64,000 bases of DNA from JANXPZ01 sp033853925 (lineage in GTDB: Bacteria; Eisenbacteria; RBG-16-71-46): assembly GCA_033853925.1 (NCBI GenBank), contig JAWOLC010000016.1, positions 1 through 64,000 of the forward strand. Direction: 5' to 3'. The position numbers and the translations under genes were made by a program. Positions 50,436-59,010 of this stretch are shown here, in pieces. The first letter of the stretch is position 1. Each line of letters opens with the position of its first letter. The notes under the pieces were generated by a model that made no database searches, was not told where the DNA came from, and saw only the letters and a program-made list of their open reading frames with translations.

Positions 50436-52673
50436 TCAGGAGCTCTTGGGGCTCGGGCGAGTGGTGACGGCCGGACCCTTGGGCGTCTGCCGCACCGCGT
50501 GGCAGTCCTCGCAGCGCTCCGGGGTCGGCCGGTAGAGGGCGTAAGCGCGCCCCGCGGCGTCGCGGGCGGTCGGATGGCAGGCGCCACAGGCCACGCGGGC
50601 GTGGGCGCCGCGCAGGTGGAAGGCGGCGTCCCGCTCGTGATCGAAGCGGCCCGCGGGGGCGAACGCCTGCAGGTCGTGGCAAGCCTCGCAGGCGTCGCCG
50701 GGCAGGCCGGCACGCGTGGCCGGGCGACCCGCGAACTGCGCGCCGTGGGGGCTCGCGTGGCAGTCGGCGCAGCCGGTCGGCAGCGCGGTCACGAACAGGG
50801 CGGGCACGGCGGCGTCCCTGAGGCTCGAGGCGGCCCGCGGCGCGGCGAGGTCCTTGTGGCAGGCCAGGCAGGGCACGGCGCGGTGGGCGCCCTCGAGCGC
50901 GAAGCCGTAACCCGAGTGGTCGCTCACCCCGATCGTGGCCGGCGAGAAGGCGGCCAGCGAGTGGCAGGCGCGGCAGCCTTCGGCCTGCGGCCGCGCGCCG
51001 CCGGGGGAGTAGCGGCCCCGATGCGGGTCCGCGTGGCAGTCCGTGCAGCCCGCCGGCGTCTCGGCCACGAACAGGGCGGGCTCCGCCGCGCCCTTGAGGC
51101 TCGAGGCGGGGCGGGGCGAGTCCAGGTCGGAGTGACAGGAGCGGCAGGCGGCGGCGAGGTGCGCGCCCTCCAGGGCGAAGCCGAGCCGGGCGTGGCTGGC
51201 GGCGGTGACGGTGGAGGGCACGAACCGGTCCAGCGTGTGGCAGGCGCGGCACCCTCCGGCCTGCGCCCGGGCGCCGCCCGCCGCGTACCGGCCCCGATGC
51301 GGATCGGCGTGGCAGTCGGCACACTGCGCGTGCGGCGGCCGCAGCAGGACGCGCGAGGTCCCGAGCCCGGCCTCGGCGCTCCGGAGGTGGCAGCTCGCGC
51401 AGGCCGCGCTCGCGTGCCGGCCTTCGAGCGGGTAGGCAGTCGTCTGGTGCGCGGCGGCCGTGAAGGTCGAGGGCGTCCAGCCGCGCTCGTCGTGGCAGGC
51501 GGCGCAGTCGGCGGCTCGCCCGGCCAGCGTGGCTTGCCCGGCGTGCGCGTCGGGATGGCAGGCCGCGCAGCGCTCGAAGGGCGGCTTCTCGCCCCAGGCG
51601 GTCTTGGGGTCGTGGCAGCGGGCGCACGCCAGGGTGGCGTGCTTGCCGCGCAGGGCGAAGCGCGTGCGGTCGTGGTCGAAGTCGCGCTGGTTCACGTCGT
51701 GGAAGCCGGTCGTGACGTGGCAGCGGGCGCACGCCCCGGTGAACCGACCGGCGTGCGGGTCGCGATGGCAGGAGGCGCAGTCGGCGTGGGCCACGGGGGC
51801 GAAGCGCAACGAGCCGTACGCGGCGACGGACGCGGCGCCCCGGCCCACCGCGGCGGCGAGCTTCGCGGCCGGATGGCACGCCGAGCAGGCCAGAGAGACG
51901 TGCTTGCCCGTGAGCGGGTAGCGGGTCCTGGCGTGATCGAACCCCGGCGCGGGCTTCCACTTCTCCTGGTCGTGGCAGCGCCGGCAGTCGGCGCCTTCCT
52001 CGCCCCCATGCGGATCCTCGTGGCACGAGCCGCAGGGGGTCTCCAGGCCGAGCCACGAGCGCGCGTGATCTTCCTGCCGGATGAGAGGAGCGGCGCCCGA
52101 CTTCTGGAAGCGCGGCGCATGGCACTGCCGGCAGGCGAGGGAGGCATGCCGGCCCTCGAGCGAGAAGCCCGCCCGCCGGTGGTCGAAGCGCTGGGGGGAG
52201 CCTTCGTCCCAGCGCACGAGCTGGAAGCCGCGCCCGGCGTGCTCGGGGTGGCACTTCGCGCAGGCGGTGGTCCCGACGCGCGCGTGGAGGCCGCGCCCGC
52301 GCACGCGCAGCCAGCCGATCTCGGTGTGACAGGCGAGACACTTGGCGTCCACCACTCCGGCCCCACTGGCGTGGCACTGGAAGCACTGCGTGGCCCCGTC
52401 GAGGGCGCGATGCGCCTCGGCCAACGGCCCCGGCGAGAGCTGGGCGCGCGCCGGCGCGGCGGCGAGGACGGCCGTGAGCGACAGGACCGCGAGCGCGGCG
52501 CTGCCGCGGGGGCCGATGGCCAGAGGGCGATGCCTGCGCAGCGGCGGAGCCAGGGATGGTGGAGCCGTGCTGGCGCAGCCCGAGCGAGACGTGCGGCAGG
52601 GACTGCCGCAGTCGAGCGTGCGCCCGGAGGCCATCGGCTCCGCGGTCCCGCGCTCGCGGCCCGGGATCGTCAT
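50436..52673 (-). CDS. 23-haem cytochrome c
   Basis: A 745-residue exported cytochrome with 23 CxxCH motifs, from CFQCH to CEDCH. The signal sequence AALAVLSLTAVLAAAPARA follows a long basic leader, so the real start may be a later codon (for example 52634). The ATG at 52673 overlaps the oxidoreductase stop (ATGA). The body is a chain of about 60-residue units with GRHASLACRQCH-like and HADPHRGRY-like motifs, as in cytochrome c3/c7 superfamily chains. With the neighbouring 16-haem protein the operon encodes 39 potential haems. Confidence 0.93.
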   Translation of the reverse strand: MTIPGRERGTAEPMASGRTLDCGSPCRTSRSGCASTAPPSLAPPLRRHRPLAIGPRGSAALAVLSLTAVLAAAPARAQLSPGPLAEAHRALDGATQCFQCHASGAGVVDAKCLACHTEIGWLRVRGRGLHARVGTTACAKCHPEHAGRGFQLVRWDEGSPQRFDHRRAGFSLEGRHASLACRQCHAPRFQKSGAAPLIRQEDHARSWLGLETPCGSCHEDPHGGEEGADCRRCHDQEKWKPAPGFDHARTRYPLTGKHVSLACSACHPAAKLAAAVGRGAASVAAYGSLRFAPVAHADCASCHRDPHAGRFTGACARCHVTTGFHDVNQRDFDHDRTRFALRGKHATLACARCHDPKTAWGEKPPFERCAACHPDAHAGQATLAGRAADCAACHDERGWTPSTFTAAAHQTTAYPLEGRHASAACASCHLRSAEAGLGTSRVLLRPPHAQCADCHADPHRGRYAAGGARAQAGGCRACHTLDRFVPSTVTAASHARLGFALEGAHLAAACRSCHSDLDSPRPASSLKGAAEPALFVAETPAGCTDCHADPHRGRYSPGGARPQAEGCRACHSLAAFSPATIGVSDHSGYGFALEGAHRAVPCLACHKDLAAPRAASSLRDAAVPALFVTALPTGCADCHASPHGAQFAGRPATRAGLPGDACEACHDLQAFAPAGRFDHERDAAFHLRGAHARVACGACHPTARDAAGRAYALYRPTPERCEDCHAVRQTPKGPAVTTRPSPKSS

Positions 52674-54139
52674 CCGGCGCTCCGCTGGGCGCCCGTCTCG
52701 ATGGCGATCTCCTTGGTCACCATGCGCACGCCGCAGCGCTCGAGGAAGGGGTAGGGCGGCTCGCCGCCGATGCGGATCACCACGTAGTCGTTGGGCAGGA
52801 GCCGCGGCTCGCCGGCGCAGTCCAGGGCCACGACCCCCGGCCGGATCTCGAGCACCCGGCTCTCCAGCAGCACTTCCACGCGCCCCGCCGCCCGCGCCGC
52901 CTCCAGCTTCTCGCGGTTGCGCTCCTTGACCCGCCCGAATTCCTGCCCGCGGTAGGACAGGACCACCGTCGTGTCGGGCTGGCTCGCCAGTCCCACCGCC
53001 GACTCGATCGCGCTGTCGCCCCCGCCTACGACCAGCATGCGGCAGCCCACGAAGGCCTCCATCTCGACGATGTCGTAGAGGGCCTTCTCCAGCTCCTCGC
53101 CCGGCACCCCCAGCCGGCGCGGCGTGCCCCGACGCCCCATCGCCAGCACCACCTTGCGCGCCTGGTACTCGGTCCCGGGCGTGCGCAGGCGGAAGAGCAC
53201 TCCGTCACGCGCCAGCGCCTCGACGCGCTCGCCGGTGTGCACGTTCAGCTGGGCCCGCGCAATCACCGCCTCCCACACCCGCAGCAGCTCCTCCTTCGAG
53301 GCGTCCGCGACCCAGAGGTTGCCGTAGAGCTGCACCCGCGTCGGTTCCGCGAGGAGGAGCTTGCGGCGCGGGTACTTGCGGATCGTGTCGGAGATCGAGC
53401 CCTGCTCGAGCACCACGCAGCGCAGGCCGAGCCGTCTCGCCTCCAGCGCCGCCGACAGCCCGGCGGGCCCCGAGCCCACCACGACCAGCTCGTAGGGGCC
53501 GGGCTCTTCCCGCTCGAGGGACGGAGGGAGCGGCGGGCCCGGCGGTCGCCCGCGCTCGGCGGCGAGGGTCTGCGCCACGTGCTCGACGGCGATCCGGCCC
53601 TCGTTGATCGCGTTCTTGATGAGCCCTCGCCCGCCCAGCTCGCCGACGATGTAGAGCCCGGGCACGTTCGTCTGGAAGTTGGCGTCCACCTCGGGCACCT
53701 CGAGGCGCTGGACCGCGGCGCCCGTGGCCATCACGATCGCCCCGACGGGGCAGGCGGGTGCGCACAGCCCGTGGCGCTGGCAGACGTCCAGGTTCACGAG
53801 CGCCCGATGGTCCACGAGGCGGAGCGCGCCGGGCTCGGGGCAGGCCGCGACGCAGGTGCCGCAGCCCACGCACACGTCCGCCCGCACGATGGGGTGGGGC
53901 CTCGCTCCCGAATCCGGGACCGCCGTCGGGTCCACGACCGGCGCGGTGACCAGCTCGAAGGCCTGGAGGGGAACGCCGCAGGCCGGGCAGAATTCCGCGC
54001 CCGCCGCGATCGCGGCCGAGCAGCGCGGACAGGTCCGCGCCACGGGCGGGTCCTGACCCGAGCGCGAGCGGCGCACGTGCCACCAGGCCAGGAGCACGGT
54101 GAGGGCCAGGAAGGCCAGGGTCGTGACGAGCATGCCCAT
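52670..54139 (-). CDS. Membrane-anchored Fe-S/FAD oxidoreductase
   Basis: A 489-residue protein with several parts: an N-terminal transmembrane helix (LVTTLAFLALTVLLAWW), a zinc ribbon (CPRCSAAIAAGAEFCPACG), and a two-cluster ferredoxin domain (CVGCGTCVAACP, then CQRHGLCAPACP). Next is a thioredoxin-reductase-like flavoprotein with FAD motif VVVGSGPAGLSAALEARRLG and NAD(P) motif LVVGGGDSAIESAVGLA. No CxxC redox pair is visible in the flavin domain, so it resembles ferredoxin:NAD(P) reductases. It likely feeds electrons from NAD(P)H to the cytochromes, or accepts them. Confidence 0.87.
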   Translation of the reverse strand: MGMLVTTLAFLALTVLLAWWHVRRSRSGQDPPVARTCPRCSAAIAAGAEFCPACGVPLQAFELVTAPVVDPTAVPDSGARPHPIVRADVCVGCGTCVAACPEPGALRLVDHRALVNLDVCQRHGLCAPACPVGAIVMATGAAVQRLEVPEVDANFQTNVPGLYIVGELGGRGLIKNAINEGRIAVEHVAQTLAAERGRPPGPPLPPSLEREEPGPYELVVVGSGPAGLSAALEARRLGLRCVVLEQGSISDTIRKYPRRKLLLAEPTRVQLYGNLWVADASKEELLRVWEAVIARAQLNVHTGERVEALARDGVLFRLRTPGTEYQARKVVLAMGRRGTPRRLGVPGEELEKALYDIVEMEAFVGCRMLVVGGGDSAIESAVGLASQPDTTVVLSYRGQEFGRVKERNREKLEAARAAGRVEVLLESRVLEIRPGVVALDCAGEPRLLPNDYVVIRIGGEPPYPFLERCGVRMVTKEIAIETGAQRSAG

Positions 54140-54142
54140 GGC

Positions 54143-55171
54143 TCAACGCACCAGCACGCCGCCGACCAGGACCGCGATCGTGACGTGGACGAGGATGGCG
54201 AGGAGCGCGGTGATGGCCACGGGCAGGTGGGCCACGTGCCACCAGCCGAACACGCGGTGCGTGGCGTCCAGCATGCGCACCTGCTGGTCCAGCGCGAGCT
54301 GCCGGCGGGCGAGCGCGAGAGCCGCGGCCACCGCCCGGCGATCCGGCGCCGGCTCTCCGGGCCGCGGGCGCGACCAGCGCTTCTGCAGGGCGCGCAGCGC
54401 CCGGCGCCGCGCCAGGTCGTCGGCCACGAGGTGCGCGAAGGTGCCCAGGAGGCCGTGCCCCGCCCCGCGGGCGGGGCCCAGGGTCAGGGACTGCTCGACC
54501 TCGCCGGGGTCGAGCCCGGTCTCGGCCGCGATGCGCGTGAGCAGCGCCCGGCGCTCGTTGACCACCTCGTCGCGCGAGAGCTCGAGGCCGTTCCGCCGGC
54601 GGGGGATGTGCGCGTAGAGGTAGCGGCCCACGATCCCGCTCAGGATGACCAGCATCATGGCCGCGTAGCCCAGGCCGATGAGGCCCGTGAAGCGCCAGCC
54701 CGCGTGGACGGCCACGACGAAGGGCAGCGTCAGCCCCGCCAGGATGTGGACGCGAAGCCAGACGCCCAGGTTCCCGCGGCGGCGCAATGCGCCCAGGTGC
54801 TTCCGCAGGGGATAGAGCCACATGAAGAGGAAGAGGGACAGACCCGCGATGCCGAACCCGAGCCCGAGCGCGCCGGCGGGATCGAGCAGAGGCCGGAGCG
54901 GATCGCGGGCGCGGCCGGCCGGGCCGAGCAGATAGAAGGGCAGGTAACGGAGCGTGACGCCCAGCGGAATCGCCAGCAGGCAGGCGATGGCCACGCGATC
55001 CACGACGATCGCCGGACTCTTCTCCCCTTGCCGCGCACGCTCGGGGCTCTCAGGGCGCAAGGCGAGGCTCTCCGCGTCAGGGACTCTGGTGCTGCGAGGC
55101 TCGGAACCCGGAGCGGCGCGCGGCGTCGATTCCGCCTGCCGCCGGGTCACGAGGGCGCTCAGCGAGTTCAC
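54143..55171 (-). CDS. b-type cytochrome-like membrane protein
   Basis: A 342-residue integral membrane protein with about six helices. Histidines sit in membrane segments: RVHILAGLTLPFVVAVHAGW and, at the C-terminus, THRVFGWWHVAHLPVAITA and LAILVHVTIAVLVG. Paired histidines like these can bind two b haems, as in cytochrome b561 or ferric-reductase proteins. The GTG at 55171 is chosen because a -10-like TATACAT lies about 50 bases upstream; the N-terminus before residue 60 is poorly conserved-looking. It ends 3 bases before the oxidoreductase, so the two are cotranscribed. Confidence 0.72.
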   Translation of the reverse strand: MNSLSALVTRRQAESTPRAAPGSEPRSTRVPDAESLALRPESPERARQGEKSPAIVVDRVAIACLLAIPLGVTLRYLPFYLLGPAGRARDPLRPLLDPAGALGLGFGIAGLSLFLFMWLYPLRKHLGALRRRGNLGVWLRVHILAGLTLPFVVAVHAGWRFTGLIGLGYAAMMLVILSGIVGRYLYAHIPRRRNGLELSRDEVVNERRALLTRIAAETGLDPGEVEQSLTLGPARGAGHGLLGTFAHLVADDLARRRALRALQKRWSRPRPGEPAPDRRAVAAALALARRQLALDQQVRMLDATHRVFGWWHVAHLPVAITALLAILVHVTIAVLVGGVLVR

Positions 55172-55620
55172 GGCTACCGCCTTCCACCCGCATGGGTTGG
55201 TCGGGATCAGGCGTTTCCGATGTATAGGCGGACGTAACGGCGCATATACGCAAGTACCATTACGGGGGACGCGCTCCGGACTCATCAAGGCTAAGGCCCG
55301 CATGCCTTCGCTTGTCAGGGAAGTGTCACTGCCTTGGCCGCGCCCCGCCTCGGGCTCCGCCCCTTGAGCGCCGCCGTGGCCCGCGGGCAACCCGACCTCG
55401 GCGAGTCTCTCGTCCGGCGTCGCGCCCCGCTCGGAGAAGGTGCCGCCCGCGGACCTCTCGGCCGCTCTCCCACGAAGAAGAGCAGCTTCGAGCGCCCGCG
55501 GGCGGCTGTGGGCCCTCTCGCTGGATGGACGACGATGGCGAAACCCCGCTCGTCCTCCTCAGGATGCCGGCCTGGTGACGCTGCCGTGGTGGGCAGGAAG
55601 CGCGCCGCCCGGCGGCAGGA
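55172..55620. other. Promoter region of the cytochrome operon
   Basis: No gene seen. On the minus strand a -10-like TATACA lies at 55226-55221, with TTGCGT 21 bases further upstream, which is too distant for a standard promoter. The local AT-rich patch (55215-55262) stands out in this GC-rich sequence and is probably the operon control region. The rest is GC-rich without a clear motif. Confidence 0.45.
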
Positions 55621-55779
55621 TCACGGGTGGAGCATCGTCGCCCAGGCCAGGGCGGGCTTGGCGAACCATAGAATCGCCAGGATCAGGATCCCCAACATCG
55701 CCATGATGACGATCTCGGCGACCGCCTGCCCGGGAGAGACTTGGGCTCGGGGATCACGAGGAGGACGATGATAGGCCAC
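55621..55779 (-). CDS. Small single-pass membrane protein
   Basis: A 52-residue protein from a GTG start with a good GGAGGTG Shine-Dalgarno. It has a polar N-terminus (HRPPRDPRAQVSPGQAVAEI) and one hydrophobic helix (VIMAMLGILILAILWFAKPA). The same GGAGGTGCACCGT leader stands before the metalloprotease start at 44134. It points into the cytochrome operon from 450 bases upstream. No homologue is recognised. It might be an accessory subunit like those of small redox complexes, but that is speculation. Confidence 0.55.
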   Translation of the reverse strand: MAYHRPPRDPRAQVSPGQAVAEIVIMAMLGILILAILWFAKPALAWATMLHP

Positions 55780-56388
55780 GGTGCACCTCCGATGGCTCGG
55801 ACTCCGGTCTTGTTCGCCCCGCACGGGCCAGGTCCGGGCCCGGCCTCGCCTTCTGTCTGCGGCCCGCGCAGGTGCTGAATCGGCGAACGAACACGGCCTC
55901 GAATGCCGCGAGGGTGAGGATCGAGACGGCCGGCGACCTCCTCTCCATTTCGCGCAGGCTCGGGCGGGGGCGGCCGGCACGGCCTCTGACTGCTCGTCGT
56001 CCTCGCGGCGGCGCAGGGGGCGCGCCGCGCTTCGGTGCCGTCCAGGCACCTCGCTCTTCATGCTGAGCCCTCGGGCCTTTCCCGTGTCCCGTGCCTGTGG
56101 GGAGCGAGCAAGGAGTGCGCAAAATCGCCGCGATCAGGGCGGCCCGCCCACCATCCCTGCGCGCGGGCTCGCCCCGCGCTGGCCCGCCCGCCTGCCTCGC
56201 TCGTCCGCTTCTGCTCCCCGTGAGGCCCCGCCGGCGGGCGGCCGGTGATAGCCTCCCCGCCCGCGGAGCCATTCTCCCTCGAGTTCCCTGACGAGTCCTG
56301 GCCCCGCGGCAGTCCCGCGCAGGGCGGGGCGCGCAAGTCCAGCCGCCCCGGCCCGGTGCCCACTCACCCTCGAGGAGGAACCTCCGGC
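55780..56388. other. No recognisable gene before the S9 peptidase
   Basis: About 600 bases between the divergent small membrane protein and the peptidase. Open frames on both strands encode only arginine/proline-rich sequence typical of GC-rich shadow frames. The promoters of both neighbours should be here, but I find no convincing hexamer pair. Confidence 0.45.
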
Positions 56389-58353
56389 ATGTACCGACCG
56401 CACCGCTGGTCTCGAATCGCCGCTCCACTCCTGCTCGCGACTCTGGCCCTCGGTCCGCTCGCCGGCGCCGCCCGCGCCGCGCTGCCGCCGCTCGCCCCGC
56501 GCGACGTGTTCTTCGGCAATCCGGTCAAGGCGAACCCGCAGCTCTCGCCCGACGGCAAGCTGCTCGGCTACCTCGCGCCCTCCGACAAGGGCGTGCTGAA
56601 CGTCTGGGTCAAGACCATCGGCCAGAACGACGACCGCATGGTCACCCGCGACGAGAAGCGCGGCATCCGGCAGTACTACTTCGCCGAGGACGGCAAGACC
56701 CTGCTCTACCTGCAGGACGTGGCGGGGAACGAGAACTTCCATCTCTACGCCGTGCCCCTGGCGGGGGGCGAGACCCGCGACCTCACGCCGCACGAGGGCG
56801 CGCGCGCCATCGGCGTGGACATGGACAAGAACCACCCCGACGAGCTAGTCGTGGGCCTGAACCTGCGCGACAAGCGGCTCTTCGACAGCTATCGCGTCGT
56901 CATCAGCACCGGCGAGGAGAAGCTGGAGGCGGAGAACCCCGGCGACGTGCAGGGCTGGGGCACGGACGCCGCCTTCGTGGTGCGCGCGGCCTTGGCCATG
57001 GACCCCAAGGACGGCAGCCAGATCCTGCGCGTCCGCGACGACGCCGCGGCGCCCTGGCGGGATCTGCTCGTGCTCCCGCCCGAGGAGAACGGCTCGTTCC
57101 TGGGCTTCACCGCCGACGGCAAGGCGGCCTACGTCACCACCTCGGTCGGCTCCGACGTCACCCGCCTGGTGAAGGTCGACCTGGCCACGGGCAAGGAGCT
57201 GGAGAGCCTGGCCGTGGATCCGCGCTGCGACGTGGGCGGGGTGCTGATCCACCCGGACACCCGCATCGTCCAGGCCGTGGGCTTCGACTACCTGCGCAAC
57301 GAGTGGAAGGTGCTGGATCCGGCGATCGCCGCGGACTTCGCCGCGCTGCGCAAGCTGAATCCCGGCGACTTCGCCGTCACCAGCCGGGACCGCGCCGACC
57401 AGCAGTGGGTCGTGGCCTACACGAACAGCGACAGCCAGGTGAAGTGGTACCTGTACGACCGCAAGACGAAGAAGGCCGCGTTCCTCTTCGGCAACCAGCC
57501 GGCGCTCGAGCAGGTGAAGCTGGCCAAGATGGAGGGCGTGGTCATCAAGGCCCGCGACGGGCTGGACATTCCCTGCTACCTGACGCTGCCCGTGGGCGTG
57601 CCGGCCAAGAACCTGCCCACGGTCCTCTACATTCACGGCGGCCCCTGGGCCCGCGACTCCTGGGGCTACAGCCCGACCGACCAGTGGCTGGCCAATCGCG
57701 GCTACGCGGTCGTCAACGTGAACTACCGCGCCTCGACCGGCTTCGGCAAGAAGTTCCTGCACGCCGGCGACCTGCAGTGGGGCGCCAAGATGCAGGACGA
57801 CCTGACCGACGCCGCGAAGTGGGCGATCGCCAAGGGCTACGCCGATCCCAAGCGGGTGGCCATCATGGGCGGCTCGTACGGCGGCTACGCCACCCTGGCG
57901 GGCCTCACCTTCACGCCCGACCTCTACGCGTGCGGCGTGGACATCGTCGGGCCGTCGAACCTCAAGACCCTGCTGGAGTCGGTGCCGCCCTACTGGGCGA
58001 CCATGCGCAAGCTCTGGGACCTGCGCATGGGCCCCGTGGACCGGGACTCGGTCTTCAATCAGCGCGTCTCGCCGCTCTTCCACGTGGACGCGATCAAGGT
58101 GCCGCTCATGATCGGCCAGGGCCAGAACGACCCCCGGGTGAACGTGCGCGAGTCCGACCAGATCGTGGCCGCCATGCGCGCGAAGAACCTGCCGGTCGAG
58201 TACGTGGTCTACACGGACGAGGGGCACGGGTTCGCGCGACCGCAGAATCGGCTCGATTTCTACGGGCGCGCCGAGAACTTCCTGGCCAAGCACCTGGGCG
58301 GACGCGCCGAGCCCTTCTCGGAGGTGACGGGCAGCTCGGCCGTGGTGAAGTAG
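56389..58353 (+). CDS. Exported S9 family prolyl oligopeptidase
   Basis: A 654-residue serine peptidase with a signal peptide (APLLLATLALGPLAGAARAA). A WD40/TolB-like propeller (about residues 40-400) restricts access to the C-terminal alpha/beta-hydrolase domain. The nucleophile is in MGGSYGGYATLAG, the catalytic Asp in GQNDPRVNVRES, and the His in DEGHGFARPQN. The region YIHGGPWARDSWGY is the oxyanion element. GAGGAGGAAC precedes the ATG at 56389. It probably trims short peptides in the periplasm or outside the cell. A good terminator follows. Confidence 0.94.
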   Translation: MYRPHRWSRIAAPLLLATLALGPLAGAARAALPPLAPRDVFFGNPVKANPQLSPDGKLLGYLAPSDKGVLNVWVKTIGQNDDRMVTRDEKRGIRQYYFAEDGKTLLYLQDVAGNENFHLYAVPLAGGETRDLTPHEGARAIGVDMDKNHPDELVVGLNLRDKRLFDSYRVVISTGEEKLEAENPGDVQGWGTDAAFVVRAALAMDPKDGSQILRVRDDAAAPWRDLLVLPPEENGSFLGFTADGKAAYVTTSVGSDVTRLVKVDLATGKELESLAVDPRCDVGGVLIHPDTRIVQAVGFDYLRNEWKVLDPAIAADFAALRKLNPGDFAVTSRDRADQQWVVAYTNSDSQVKWYLYDRKTKKAAFLFGNQPALEQVKLAKMEGVVIKARDGLDIPCYLTLPVGVPAKNLPTVLYIHGGPWARDSWGYSPTDQWLANRGYAVVNVNYRASTGFGKKFLHAGDLQWGAKMQDDLTDAAKWAIAKGYADPKRVAIMGGSYGGYATLAGLTFTPDLYACGVDIVGPSNLKTLLESVPPYWATMRKLWDLRMGPVDRDSVFNQRVSPLFHVDAIKVPLMIGQGQNDPRVNVRESDQIVAAMRAKNLPVEYVVYTDEGHGFARPQNRLDFYGRAENFLAKHLGGRAEPFSEVTGSSAVVK

Positions 58354-58365
58354 CGACTCGCCGCG

Positions 58366-58398
58366 AAGGCCCCGGTCCCGAGAGCGGCCGGGGCCTTT
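58366..58398 (+). terminator. Intrinsic terminator of the S9 peptidase gene
   Basis: The stem AAGGCCCCGG (58366-58375) pairs with CCGGGGCCTT (58388-58397) over a 12-base loop and is followed by T residues. It separates the peptidase gene from the arg operon. Confidence 0.8.
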
Positions 58399-58468
58399 CG
58401 CGTGCCCGCGGCGCGCCTCCGCGCCTCGCCGCCCCCGGGCGAGGAAGCCGCCGCGGCTCACTTCGTCC

Positions 58469-58515
58469 TTGACAGCGGACCGGGCTCCGTGATGTTATGC
58501 ACAATGTCGCATAAC
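58469..58515 (+). promoter_or_regulatory. arg operon promoter with ARG-box-like operator
   Basis: TTGACA at 58469-58474 is followed after 18 bases by TGTTAT (58493-58498). Overlapping this -10 is the perfect palindrome GTTATGC-ACAATGTC-GCATAAC (58494-58515). Its outer arms fit the ARG-box pattern TNTGNA...TNCANA. Binding of ArgR with arginine would occlude the promoter, giving feedback control of argR and the whole operon. Confidence 0.72.
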
Positions 58516-58539
58516 TATTCATGCTGACGGAGGTCGCCC

Positions 58540-59010
58540 ATGCAGCGCTCGCGCCGTCTCGCCGTCCTGGCCCACCTGCTCGCCGATCGTCGCTTCACGA
58601 GCCAGCAGGCGCTGGTCAAGGCCCTGGCCCACTCGGGGGTGGAGGCCACCCAGGCCACGCTTTCCCGCGACCTGCGCAGCCTGGGCGTGCTGAAGCGCCC
58701 CGGGGCGCAGGGACGCATGGTCTACGAGCTGCCGGGCCCGGAGAGCGAGACCCTGGACCGCCAGCGGCAATCGCTCGACCTCAAGGTCTTCGTGAACGAG
58801 GTCCGCGTCGCCCAGAACCTGGCCCTGGTCCGCACGCCGCCCGGCCACGCCAACGCCGTGGCCCGGGCCATCGACCTGGAGCGGTTCGCGGGCGTCGTGG
58901 GCTCCGTGGCCGGCGACGACACCGTGCTGGTCGTGACCGAGGACGCCTCCGCCGCGCGACGATTCAAGCGCCTGCTCGATTCGCTCCACGGCTCCGGTAC
59001 CCGGCAGTGA
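58540..59010 (+). CDS. argR: Arginine repressor ArgR
   Basis: A 156-residue regulator with an N-terminal winged helix (TSQQALVKALAHSG, TQATLSRDLRSLGVLK) and a C-terminal hexamerisation and arginine-binding domain. The latter has TPPGHANAVARAIDL and the binding motif VVGSVAGDDTVLVV. GGAGG is 7 bases before the ATG. It probably represses its own operon via the palindrome at 58494-58515. Its last codon overlaps the argC start (GTGA). Confidence 0.95.
   Translation: MQRSRRLAVLAHLLADRRFTSQQALVKALAHSGVEATQATLSRDLRSLGVLKRPGAQGRMVYELPGPESETLDRQRQSLDLKVFVNEVRVAQNLALVRTPPGHANAVARAIDLERFAGVVGSVAGDDTVLVVTEDASAARRFKRLLDSLHGSGTRQ

Noticed and set aside
50403..52754. Long plus-strand open frame over the multihaem genes
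   Set aside because: It is antisense to the 23-haem cytochrome, whose CxxCH motifs are unmistakable; the antisense product is low-complexity.
55172..55260. FNR or similar redox-regulator box before the cytochrome operon
   Set aside because: No TTGAT-N4-ATCAA-type palindrome could be found; only an AT-rich patch with a -10-like hexamer.
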